From contig JBCCFW010000118.1 of assembly GCA_039029535.1 (NCBI GenBank), forward strand, positions 1 through 23,581: a stretch of 23,581 bases of DNA, in the 5' to 3' direction. The DNA comes from JBCCFW01 sp039029535. Its GTDB lineage: Bacteria > Acidobacteriota > JBCCFW01. Positions within the stretch are counted from its first letter, which is position 1; each line of letters opens with the position of its first letter. The notes under the pieces are model-generated. The model had not been told where the DNA came from. It saw nothing but the letters and a program-made list of their open reading frames with translations, and did not search any database. This document shows positions 16,073 through 23,198 of this stretch, in pieces. The position numbers were made by a program, and so were the translations under genes.

Positions 16073-16078
16073 ATGCTA
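16073..16078 (-). promoter_or_regulatory. Candidate -10 element (TAGCAT) before the anchored propeller gene
   Basis: On the minus strand TAGCAT (16078-16073) ends exactly 7 nt before the GTG at 16065, the same geometry as the lexA promoter. No Shine-Dalgarno and no good -35 is visible. The 54-nt gap after the previous gene could hold such a promoter. Confidence 0.3.
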
Positions 16079-16119
16079 CACGGCGACCGTCACTCGCGCC
16101 TCTCGGTCTCGTCCCCCCT

Positions 16120-17889
16120 TCAACCGCGCCGCCAGCCGGCCAACAGGGCCCCACCCAGCGCCGACACGACGAGCGCGATCGTCTCCAGCACGTCCATGCC
16201 CGCGGCCAGGTGCCCGCCGAGCGTGGCAGCAGCGCTGAGCTCCCCCACCTCGCCGCCGGCGACGAGCGTGCGATGGACCAACATGCGGCCGCCCACCCAC
16301 GCCAGGGGTGCTGCACAACCGCCGAGGACCCAGGCCGTCGCTCCGCGGATGGGAGTGAGACGAAGGAGAAGCCCCGCGGCGACCGCGAGCAAGGGGACGA
16401 AGGCCATGGGCTCGAAGCCCAAGGTCTTCGCTCCCATCCACCAGGCGATCGCGCCGCCGACCACGCAGGCACCGAAGCTGAAGACGGTGCGCATGGCGTC
16501 GGCGGCGATCTGTTCGGCGTTGACCACCGGATCCTGACGGGCGACCTGGAGACCGAGCGATCGCCGGAGCGGCCGCACGTCCTCGGCCTTGACCCAGCGT
16601 CCGTCGGGACGTCGCACGAGCTGCTCGCCGTGCAGGTCGCCGGCGCGCGCGAGCTCTTGAAGAGAGGTCAGGCTGACGTCGAGCACGTCGTCGCTGCGAC
16701 GGAGCTGCCAGCACGTGGCCTCGCCCGGTGCCCGAGGCGGCGGCGCCGTCGAGCGGACGGAGACGGCTTGTTGCTGGGTCAAGGACAGGCTGTCTTCGCC
16801 CACCGAGGTCAGCTCGATGTCACCACCGTCCGACGCCAGCGGGATGCCGCCGCCCATCGACGTGAAGTCGCTCTCCGGCGTCATGGGTGGTCCCGAGAGC
16901 AGGAGCCCAGCTCCGCTGTCGGGTTCCCGAACAGGCTGCGGCGAGGGCGAGACGGGAGTCGGCTCCCGCTTCATCGCGAGCTCGGGCGGTGGCTCGGTCA
17001 TCATCGCGATCGGACCGGTCGACAGCGAGTCGTCGGCACGTGAGGCGTCGTCGTTCCGAGCCCACTCGGGGAGCTCTCCCTGGTACGGGTTGGCGCCGAT
17101 GTCGGAGTACATCAGCGTGGCTTCGGGAGTTGCTGGTGTCGACGCCGGCACGGCAACGGGCGCCGGCGGCTCGGGGGGCGTCGCGCTCACGGACGCCGTG
17201 GGAAGCGCGGGAGCCGGCGTCTCGGGCTCACCCTCCAGCGTCCACGGAGAGTCGAGGTCGAGCTCCGTGCAGTCGTCTTCGAACGGCGCTTCGGGGCTTT
17301 CGTCGGTGGTCGGGTCGTCCGGATCCTTCGGGAGCTCGGTCTCGCTCGCCGGAGGCAGGAAGCCGACGAAGCTCGACTCGGCCGCGACGGGCGGAGAGTC
17401 CTGCGCGACCGGCGTGCTCTGCCCCAGCGGGAGCAAGGTGTCCAGACGCTCGCGACTGACGAGATCGCCCGGGAGACCGCCGGGAAGCATGAGCGTCGAC
17501 TCACCGATGTCGGCTGCCGACAGGTCGACCGGCCCGAAGACCTCCTCGGGCTCCGGCGCACCGAGAGGGTTCTCGTCCTCGTCACCCTCGATGGACGCGT
17601 CGATCAGGTGGTCGAGCCAGCGGTCGAGGACCCGCACGTAGATCCTGCGACTCCGTTCGGACACGCCGAGCTGCATGAGCTGCTCGAGGAAGAGGTCGAC
17701 ATCCTCACGCTCGGCCGTCACCGAGTGGCGGGGGGCGAGCTGACGACCGAAGCGATCGAGCGCCTGACGATGCGCAGACACTTGGCTGGTGCTGAGACCC
17801 TCGCGCTCCAACGTGTCGAAGAACGAAGCCACCACCTCGTCGGCACGCTCGACGAGACGCGGCAGTACCCGAGTCAGGGTCGTGGCCAC
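16120..17889 (-). CDS. Membrane protein with recombinase core-binding-like domain and GYF_2-like domain
   Basis: I do not recognise this 589-residue architecture. Residues about 20-98 look like the SAM-like core-binding domain of tyrosine recombinases: FFDTLEREGLSTSQVSAHRQ, ALDRFGRQLA, then DVDLFLEQLMQLGVSERSR and IYVRVLDRWLDHLID. No catalytic domain (R-HxxR-Y) follows. Residues about 100-390 are a disordered, acidic, Pro/Ser/Thr-rich linker. Residues about 393-440 resemble a GYF_2 domain (CWQLRRSDDVLDVSLTSLQE; LVRRPDGRWVKAEDV). Four membrane helices cover about 467-485, 493-512, 518-540 and 563-586. GTG 17889 has GGAGAG 5 nt upstream and lies 1 nt after the previous stop, so it is the last gene of the signalling operon. 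It may be a membrane scaffold; phosphatase or PilZ outputs could act on its linker, which is inference. Confidence 0.75.
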   Translation of the reverse strand: MATTLTRVLPRLVERADEVVASFFDTLEREGLSTSQVSAHRQALDRFGRQLAPRHSVTAEREDVDLFLEQLMQLGVSERSRRIYVRVLDRWLDHLIDASIEGDEDENPLGAPEPEEVFGPVDLSAADIGESTLMLPGGLPGDLVSRERLDTLLPLGQSTPVAQDSPPVAAESSFVGFLPPASETELPKDPDDPTTDESPEAPFEDDCTELDLDSPWTLEGEPETPAPALPTASVSATPPEPPAPVAVPASTPATPEATLMYSDIGANPYQGELPEWARNDDASRADDSLSTGPIAMMTEPPPELAMKREPTPVSPSPQPVREPDSGAGLLLSGPPMTPESDFTSMGGGIPLASDGGDIELTSVGEDSLSLTQQQAVSVRSTAPPPRAPGEATCWQLRRSDDVLDVSLTSLQELARAGDLHGEQLVRRPDGRWVKAEDVRPLRRSLGLQVARQDPVVNAEQIAADAMRTVFSFGACVVGGAIAWWMGAKTLGFEPMAFVPLLAVAAGLLLRLTPIRGATAWVLGGCAAPLAWVGGRMLVHRTLVAGGEVGELSAAATLGGHLAAGMDVLETIALVVSALGGALLAGWRRG

Positions 17890-17890
17890 C

Positions 17891-18265
17891 TCAACTCTCC
17901 ACCACCACCGCGGTGGCCGGGCTCCTCACCGGGCCACGCTGTTGCAACACGTGGTCGAGGAGAGTGCAGCCGCCGCTCAAGAAGGCGGAGACCCCCGCGA
18001 AGAAGGCGACGGGCCCCTCCCACGCCCCGCCGGCCGGCAGCGGCAGTCGTCCGTTCAAGAGCACCCAGGTCCCCACGATCATCATGATGACCGAGTACTC
18101 GATGACGACCGCATGAGCCAGCGTGCGGACGAGACGTCCGCGCGTGGCCAGCGACGGGAAGCGAAGCTTGACGACCATCGCGCCCAGGGTGAGACCGGCG
18201 ATGAGGCCGATCGTCCCGAAGGCGTGGAGGTCCACGTTCGACAGCGTGATGTCGTTGAAGTTCAC
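17891..18265 (-). CDS. Small three-helix membrane protein
   Basis: I do not recognise this 124-residue protein. It has hydrophobic helices at about 14-33 (AFGTIGLIAGLTLGAMVV), 47-70 (RTLAHAVVIEYSVIMMIVG) and 84-103 (GPVAFFAGVSAFLSGGC), with Arg/Lys-rich loops that suggest a cytosolic first loop. The GTG start overlaps the phosphatase stop (GTGA), and its stop is 1 nt from the next start. This places it firmly in the signalling operon, between the PP2C phosphatase and the core-binding/GYF_2 membrane protein. Both flanking positions suggest a membrane partner or sensor for that complex. Confidence 0.75.
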   Translation of the reverse strand: MNFNDITLSNVDLHAFGTIGLIAGLTLGAMVVKLRFPSLATRGRLVRTLAHAVVIEYSVIMMIVGTWVLLNGRLPLPAGGAWEGPVAFFAGVSAFLSGGCTLLDHVLQQRGPVRSPATAVVVES

Positions 18266-19899
18266 TGGTTTGCCTTCCTGCTGTCAGCTGTTGAGGGGTC
18301 GGAGCTCACGCGCTCGCCGCGCAGCACGACCAGGGTCGCGTCGTCGCGGAGAGGGCGGTCGCCCGTGAACGTCGCGAGCTCGCGCCAGAGCCCGCGGAGC
18401 ACCTGCCGGGCGTCCTTGCGACGCAAGCGGTGAAGCGCTCCCAGGAGCCGATGACGGCCGAACCGCTCGCCATCCGCGTTCTCAGCCTCGAGGACGCCGT
18501 CGGTGTGCAACACGACGAGGTCACCGGGACCGAAGTCGGTCACGAGCTCCGGGAAGCCGGCGCTCGCTTCGAGACCGAGGGGTAGCCCTCCCACGTGGTC
18601 TTCCTGGAACCGACGGTCACGAGCGGACCAGTGCACCATTGGCGGGTGACCGGCGCTGGCGATCTCGAGTCGGTTCTTCTCCGGGTCGAGCCGGAGCAAC
18701 GCCGCGGTCGCGAAGAGACCAGAGCCGGCCAGGTCTTCGTGAGTGCGACGGTTGGTCTCTCGCAGCGCGAGCCCGGGTTGGTCGTCGGCCTCGAGCTCAC
18801 GCTTGAGGATGGAGCGCACGAGCCCCATGCCGAGGGCGGCGCCGATGCCGTGACCGGCGACGTCGAACACCGAGAGCGACGGTCGGCCCGCGTCGTCGAT
18901 GCGGAGGCCGAAGCCGTCGCCACCGACCTGGGCCGCGCTGCGGCTGCTACCGGCGACCTCGTAGCCGGTCCCCTTCCGGTGAAGATCGGGGACCAGACGC
19001 GTCTGCAGGCGGCGGGCGATGTCGAGCTCGTGCTCGAGACGGCGGGCCGTGCGAGCCTCGCGTTGCAGTCGCAGCCCCGCGAGGCCTGCGGCGACCTGAT
19101 CGAACAACGGCTGCAGCGTGGCGAGACGCTGACGGGTCTGGTCGGCGGCACCTCGTCGGAGACCGCCCAGGTAGACGAAGCCCAGGAGCTCACCGGCACT
19201 GCGCAGCGGCACGAGCGCGAGAGGCACGTCGAACCAGCTCTCGAGGGCACAGCCGTGCAGCTCGCCCTGCAGGGTCTCGGGCAAGTGATGGAAGCTGCGC
19301 AGCATGGACGGTCCGTCTTGCTCGAGCGCCCAACCGATCCAGCCGGTGCTCGCGAGCACCGCGCCGACCCCGGACTCGGCTGCGTCGGAGCCGACGGGCG
19401 CGAGCTCGGCGTCATCGCGCTCGGCCAGGAAGAGATGAGCCGCACCGCAGTCCGTGGTCGCGTGGAGGGCCGGCACGAGGAGCACGGCCAGCTCGGCTGC
19501 GCTCTTGGCTGCGGCCAGGCGGAGCCGCCACTCCTCCAGCTCATCGCGATCCGCCCGTGCCTCGAGGTCACTGAGGTCGCGTTCGAGAACCGGATCGTCG
19601 AGCTTGCAGGGGCCTTGCCCGAGCAGGTCGGCCAGCAGCACCACGACCGCCGAGACCAGGGCCGGGCTCGTGTCCGTGCCGTCGCAGTAGCCGACCATCG
19701 AGGCGTTGCGACCGTCGCTGAACGACACTGGCGAGACGAAGGCCTGGTCGTGATGCTCGGCCAGGTCCACGCGACGAGCGGGAGCATTCAGGGGATGCGA
19801 GCGACCGCGCTCGTCCACGAGGAAGAGCGGGCAGGGAGTGCCGTCGGTCACCTGCCCGATGAGCTCGGTGCGCGTGAGCGTGTCCAGGCGGGTGCTCAT
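18262..19899 (-). CDS. GAF domain and SpoIIE-type PP2C Ser/Thr phosphatase
   Basis: This 545-residue cytosolic signalling phosphatase is of the RsbU/SpoIIE class, whose known members dephosphorylate anti-sigma-factor antagonists or other phosphoproteins. Residues about 1-110 are an unassigned alpha/beta region. Residues about 120-275 look like a GAF sensor (AAELAVLLVPALHATTDCGA; ESWFDVPLALVPL; LLGFVYLGGL). A helical linker ELDIARRLQTRLVP (291-304), typical before SpoIIE domains, leads to PP2C at about 315-530. Its metal-binding residues are Asp328 (QVGGDGFG), Asp346 (FDVAGHGIGAAL), Asp467 (LHTDGVLEAEN) and Asp520 (RDDATLVVL). Coupled by ATGA upstream and GTGA downstream. No STAS antagonist or anti-sigma kinase is in the window, so the substrate is unknown. 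Confidence 0.93.
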   Translation of the reverse strand: MSTRLDTLTRTELIGQVTDGTPCPLFLVDERGRSHPLNAPARRVDLAEHHDQAFVSPVSFSDGRNASMVGYCDGTDTSPALVSAVVVLLADLLGQGPCKLDDPVLERDLSDLEARADRDELEEWRLRLAAAKSAAELAVLLVPALHATTDCGAAHLFLAERDDAELAPVGSDAAESGVGAVLASTGWIGWALEQDGPSMLRSFHHLPETLQGELHGCALESWFDVPLALVPLRSAGELLGFVYLGGLRRGAADQTRQRLATLQPLFDQVAAGLAGLRLQREARTARRLEHELDIARRLQTRLVPDLHRKGTGYEVAGSSRSAAQVGGDGFGLRIDDAGRPSLSVFDVAGHGIGAALGMGLVRSILKRELEADDQPGLALRETNRRTHEDLAGSGLFATAALLRLDPEKNRLEIASAGHPPMVHWSARDRRFQEDHVGGLPLGLEASAGFPELVTDFGPGDLVVLHTDGVLEAENADGERFGRHRLLGALHRLRRKDARQVLRGLWRELATFTGDRPLRDDATLVVLRGERVSSDPSTADSRKANQ

Positions 19900-20597
19900 G
19901 AGCGCTTCTCCGTCGCTTCGGCGACCGATTCCGCCAGTCGATGGAGCGCTTCGAGGACCTGGCTGATCTTGCGGGTCTCAGTGAGGCACACCGGCAGGAG
20001 GTCCGAGCTCTCGAGACAACCGGTGAGCGCCGCGAGCTGAGCCCGACCGGAGATGCCGGCCACGGCGTTGTTGATGAGGTGCGTCACGTTCCCCAGCGCT
20101 TGGCGGAGGAGCTGCACGTCGACGTCTCCCGAGCCGGCGGCCTCGAGCGTCGAGCTGGCCAGGGAGCTGGCCCGCACCATCGAGCGCATCCGCGCCCGTA
20201 GCAGGTCAGCATCGAGCGGCCAGCTCGCGAGGTCGTCGGCCCCGGAGTGAGCGGCGGCCAGGAGATCGGGTTGCCCATGGATGCCCAACCACAGCACGGG
20301 AAGCGCCCTTCCCGAGGTGGCCATCCGAAGTCGCGACACCAGCTCGTCCGGCTCGCAGTTGCACAGGTCGTCGGCCGCCAAGACCACGCAGTCGGGGCCG
20401 ATCGCCGAGGCCCGCTCCAGCGCGGTGCCGCCGTCGGCAACGGCCTCGATGCACATGTCGTCATCGCAGGCAGCGACGATCTCGTCGCGCACCAGACCCG
20501 TGCCGGCCACGACCAGCACCCGCAGGGGGCTGGGGACGTGGTCGCTCACGCGGACCGGAGTCCGGTCGTCGGTGAGCGTGAGCGGGCTCGTGCTCAC
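19896..20597 (-). CDS. Pseudo-receiver fused to histidine-kinase DHp-like helices
   Basis: This is a 233-residue protein. Residues about 25-142 have the strand/helix pattern of a response-regulator receiver (LRVLVVAGTG; PDCVVLAADD; GADDLASWP), but the key residues are missing. The acidic pair is replaced by VAGTG, the phosphoacceptor position in PDCVVLA is Ala74, and the conserved Lys before Pro is Trp126. Residues about 160-222 resemble the dimerisation/His-phosphotransfer helices of a histidine kinase (ALGNVTHLINNAVAGISGRA), with His173 where the phosphorylated His would be. No ATP-binding domain follows. It could be a phosphotransfer or dimerisation adaptor. GTG 20597 overlaps the HD-GYP stop, and its own stop overlaps the phosphatase ATG. 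The DHp call is by pattern only. Confidence 0.7.
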   Translation of the reverse strand: MSTSPLTLTDDRTPVRVSDHVPSPLRVLVVAGTGLVRDEIVAACDDDMCIEAVADGGTALERASAIGPDCVVLAADDLCNCEPDELVSRLRMATSGRALPVLWLGIHGQPDLLAAAHSGADDLASWPLDADLLRARMRSMVRASSLASSTLEAAGSGDVDVQLLRQALGNVTHLINNAVAGISGRAQLAALTGCLESSDLLPVCLTETRKISQVLEALHRLAESVAEATEKRS

Positions 20598-21718
20598 GAG
20601 CCCACCCCCACCCCGACCGGCTCGCGTGTCTTCATGACGTGCGCGACCAACTCCGCCGCCAGCTTCGGATCGAAGGCGCGGCCGCCGTCCCCGATGAGCT
20701 CGGCCTGGGCCTGCTCGGGGCTTTGGCGTCGCCAGCCATCACGACCGTGGAGCATCGAGACGTAGGCGTCGGCCACCGCGACGATGCGAGCGAGCAACGG
20801 GATGTTCTCGCCCTTCAGGCCGGCCGGGAAGCCGGTGCCGTCGTGCCGCTCGTGATGATGTCGGACGCCGGCCACCACCTCGCGCGGCAGCGAGAGTGGA
20901 GCGAGCAGCTCGGCCGCACGTTCGGGGTGCGCCGGATCGGGCGAATCATCGAAGTCGCCGTCTTCCGGTCGAAGACCGACGTCGTGCAGCACCGCGACCT
21001 GGCGGAGCTCGTCGAGCTGCCGCGCGCGGAGACCGATGCGCCGGCCGATGGCGATGGCATGCCGGGCGACCTCTTCCCCGTGTCCCGCCAGCTCCGGGTT
21101 GGCGTTCTCGACGGTCTGCGCGAGCAGACGAACGATGCCCAGGGAAGCCTGGCGGAGTCGGGCGTGCGACTCGTTGAGATGTCGCGTGCGCTCGGCGACC
21201 TGCTGCTCGAGCTGATCGTTGAGACGCGCGAGCTGACGCTTCTTGCGCTCCGACAGCAGTCGCAGGCGCCGGTTCTCACGCAGGAGCGCCGCCTGACGGA
21301 GAGCGTCGTCGATGAGCCCACGGAGCTCGTCCTCGTCCCAGGGCTTGGCCAAGAAGCGGAAGACGGCTCCGGAGTTGATGGCCCGACTCAGCGTCGCGGT
21401 GTCGTCACGTGCGGTGAGGAGCACCTTGACGAGCTCGCGACGTTCGTCCTGCAACGAGCCGAGGAAGCTCAGGCCGTCGGTGACGGGCATGGTCTGGTCG
21501 GAGACGACCACGCCCACGCTGCGGTTGCGTCGCAGCAGCTCGCGAGCCTCGGCCGGCGAGGACGCGAAGTGGAAGCTGCGCGGATCGCGGTGGAACAGGC
21601 GCTTGAGGCTTGCGAGCACTTGGACGTCGTCGTCCACGAAGAGAACTGCGATGGGATGCTCTTCGGCGGCGGGCTTCGCGGCAGGGGCTTCGGCAGTCGG
21701 GGCTTCGTCGCGGGTCAT
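20594..21718 (-). CDS. Response regulator with receiver and divergent HD-GYP domain
   Basis: This 374-residue RpfG-like protein should link phosphorylation to cyclic-di-GMP hydrolysis, if active. The receiver (about 22-138) is intact: acidic cluster Asp29-31, phosphoacceptor Asp74 (VVVSDQTMP) and Lys125 (AKPW). A coiled coil (about 140-185) leads to an HD-GYP domain (about 188-365). Metal-ligand candidates are His213 (GHGEEVARHA), His245-Asp246 (VLHDVGL), His264 (HPERAAELL) and His287-289 (RHHHERHDGTGFPAGL). The signature is divergent: HDxGK is HDVGL, GYP is GFP, and the usual YDAL is YVSM. Activity may be reduced or altered. ATG 21718 overlaps the PilZ stop; GTGA joins it to the next gene. 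The N-terminal 20 residues are Ala/Glu/Pro-rich. Confidence 0.9.
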   Translation of the reverse strand: MTRDEAPTAEAPAAKPAAEEHPIAVLFVDDDVQVLASLKRLFHRDPRSFHFASSPAEARELLRRNRSVGVVVSDQTMPVTDGLSFLGSLQDERRELVKVLLTARDDTATLSRAINSGAVFRFLAKPWDEDELRGLIDDALRQAALLRENRRLRLLSERKKRQLARLNDQLEQQVAERTRHLNESHARLRQASLGIVRLLAQTVENANPELAGHGEEVARHAIAIGRRIGLRARQLDELRQVAVLHDVGLRPEDGDFDDSPDPAHPERAAELLAPLSLPREVVAGVRHHHERHDGTGFPAGLKGENIPLLARIVAVADAYVSMLHGRDGWRRQSPEQAQAELIGDGGRAFDPKLAAELVAHVMKTREPVGVGVGS

Positions 21719-22119
21719 CGTCGGGTCCTCGCACGCGGCCGGTCGTCGGTGGAGTCCCCGGCCATGATGTCGAACAGGAAGTCGCGCAGGACTGCGCGGT
21801 CGACGCTCGTCCAGTTTTCGAAGACGAGGCCGTACTCGTAGGAAGACACGCCACCTCGCCCCTCGAAGTGGACGTGCCCATGCACCACGCGTCCGCCGCC
21901 TCGCAGGACGCGCTCACCGTCGGCTCCATCCGGCAGCCAGAGACGGACCTCCAGCATCGCCCGCGGAGCGAGAGCCTCTCGACCGCAGCAGCGAGCACCG
22001 TTGACGGAGAGGTTCACCGTGCGGTGCGACCGCCACTCGTCGCTCCCGTCCATCCGGAGCTCGATGCGGTGCTGGGTGCGCACGCGCGGGTCGAGTCGGT
22101 GCTCTCTCAGGAGTTGCAC
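21715..22119 (-). CDS. PilZ domain protein
   Basis: This 134-residue single-domain PilZ protein is a likely cyclic-di-GMP receptor. The N-terminal Arg motif is RTQHR (Arg14, Arg18; RxxxR), and the second motif is NLSVNG (Asn36, Ser38, Gly41; D/NxSxxG). Both ligand-binding motifs are intact. The remaining beta-barrel strands (AMLEVRLWLPDG; GGGRVVHGHVHFEG; YEYGLVFENW) and C-terminal helix (DRAVLRDFLFDIM) complete the domain. The GTG start at 22119 lies inside the end of the REC-PilZ gene (13-nt overlap). Its stop overlaps the HD-GYP start. Pairing a free PilZ with an HD-GYP gene suggests sensing and turnover of the same nucleotide. Confidence 0.88.
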   Translation of the reverse strand: MQLLREHRLDPRVRTQHRIELRMDGSDEWRSHRTVNLSVNGARCCGREALAPRAMLEVRLWLPDGADGERVLRGGGRVVHGHVHFEGRGGVSSYEYGLVFENWTSVDRAVLRDFLFDIMAGDSTDDRPRARTRR

Positions 22120-22922
22120 GGCTCGGCCTCGGTGGCGGCGCCGACGAGCTCGTTGCTGGTCGGAGCGTGATGGGCCACGAACTCGGCAAGACGCTCGAGG
22201 TCGCTCTCGCAGATCTCGTCGAAGGTGATGCCGTAGCGTCGCTCTCCCCCCTCACCACGCTCGTTGCGCACGATGCGGGCGAGACAGCTGATGGCTTCGT
22301 TCGTTCCTGGGAGGAAGAAGCGCAGGCCGAGGCACTCGCCCACGGCCATGTCGAGCGGGCTCTCCAGGAGCATCCCGCCCTCGGACACGTTGACCGTGTG
22401 ACCGAAGAAGAATCGGTCGACGCAGCGCGCCTTGACCTGGAGTCGGACGAGCGTCCTGACGTGACGTCGCGCCCGGATGTCGAGGAGAGTCTCGACCTGG
22501 GCGCAGAACTCGCGTCCCTGAACCGGCTTGTGCAAGAACGCGTCGCAGCCGGCGGCGATGCAGTCGTCGAGCGACTCGTCATGGTCTCGGGCCGACAGCA
22601 GGAGGATCGAGATCCCCGTCTCGACCTGGAGCTCTCGAGCCCGCGTGATGACCTCGGCGCCGCCCATGTCGGGCAGGGAGTGGTCGAGCACCAGCAGGTC
22701 GATGTCTTCTCGTTCGAGAATCTCCAGGGCCTCGGCTCCGGTGGAGGCCGAGAAGAGCTCGTGCTCACAGCGCTGCAGGAGAGTCTCTTCCAGCCGCAGG
22801 AACACGCGCACGCCGTCGAGCAACAGGATCTTCTTCACGCTCTGCTCCACCGGTGGCGTCGCGACCGCGGTCGCGTCGGTGGCGCCGGCAGCGCTTGGTT
22901 CGGTCAGCAGGGTCTGGCTCAT
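22107..22922 (-). CDS. Response regulator with receiver and PilZ domain
   Basis: This 271-residue protein is the first gene of the signalling operon. The receiver (about 30-145) has phosphoacceptor Asp80 (LLVLDHSLPDMGG), a Ser/Thr position in LLLSARD and Lys132 (HKPV). The N-terminal acidic pocket keeps only Asp36 (ILLLDGVRV), so metal binding may be weak. The PilZ domain (about 152-250) keeps RTLVR (Arg156, Arg160) and NVSEGG (Asn178, Ser180, Gly183). It should respond to both phosphorylation and cyclic-di-GMP. ATG 22922 was chosen because GAGAGGT lies 6 or so nt upstream; the open frame further upstream (to 23060) has no such signal. The N-terminal 25 residues are Ala/Thr-rich and probably disordered. 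Confidence 0.9.
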   Translation of the reverse strand: MSQTLLTEPSAAGATDATAVATPPVEQSVKKILLLDGVRVFLRLEETLLQRCEHELFSASTGAEALEILEREDIDLLVLDHSLPDMGGAEVITRARELQVETGISILLLSARDHDESLDDCIAAGCDAFLHKPVQGREFCAQVETLLDIRARRHVRTLVRLQVKARCVDRFFFGHTVNVSEGGMLLESPLDMAVGECLGLRFFLPGTNEAISCLARIVRNERGEGGERRYGITFDEICESDLERLAEFVAHHAPTSNELVGAATEAEPCNS

Positions 22923-23003
22923 CGGGACCTCTCGACACCGCGGAGGTGCGGTCGGTCCTAGGAGTAGCAAGGGCGATGCCGACGGAGTCAGGTGGTCCTG
23001 GAT

Positions 23004-23028
23004 GGGCGAAATCGGCGTCGTTTCGCCC
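23004..23028. repeat. Perfect 8-bp inverted repeat upstream of the signalling operon
   Basis: GGGCGAAA (23004-23011) and TTTCGCCC (23021-23028) are exact inverted copies around 9 nt. It lies about 80 nt upstream of the operon's first start codon and about 40 nt upstream of the weak -10 candidate. It could be an operator for a dimeric regulator or a second stem ending the receiver gene transcript. Confidence 0.5.
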
Positions 23029-23142
23029 TGACCGCCTCGGACGAGCGGGAGCCCGTCCACTTCGAGCGGAGGAATGCCAATCCGAAAGAGACCTCCTCTA
23101 CCACTGCGCTGAATGCCTGGAGAACGGGTCCTGAAACGACGA

Positions 23143-23170
23143 CGACCCCGCCTCCGAGGAGACGGGGTCG
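23143..23170 (-). terminator. Strong hairpin after the receiver gene
   Basis: CGACCCCG (23143-23150) pairs with CGGGGTCG (23163-23170), and CTCC with GGAG inside it, with one C/A mismatch. It starts 28 nt past the receiver stop on the minus strand. The following minus-strand sequence has only a short T run (GTCGTTTC), so termination may be partial. Confidence 0.6.
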
Positions 23171-23198
23171 CACGGAGCCGGAGCGGACCGGCAGGGGC

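Larger units (their letters stand above)
22923..23198. other. Intergenic region ahead of the signalling operon
   Basis: This is the longest gene-free stretch (276 nt). It holds a terminator-like hairpin (23143-23170) after the receiver gene, a perfect inverted repeat (23004-23028), and on the minus strand TGCTACTCC (22969-22961), a weak extended -10 candidate about 38 nt before the operon start codon. I see no convincing small gene or RNA in it. Confidence 0.4.

Noticed and set aside
17590..17835. Active site-specific recombinase or integrase remnant of a mobile element
   Set aside because: Only the core-binding-like helices are present. No catalytic domain, att-like repeats, tRNA or other mobile genes are nearby, and the frame is intact.
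18595..20040. Plus-strand frame opposite the PP2C phosphatase
   Set aside because: Antisense shadow; all PP2C metal residues are on the minus strand.
20639..21841. Plus-strand frame opposite the HD-GYP regulator
   Set aside because: Antisense shadow without domains; receiver and HD-GYP motifs are on the minus strand.
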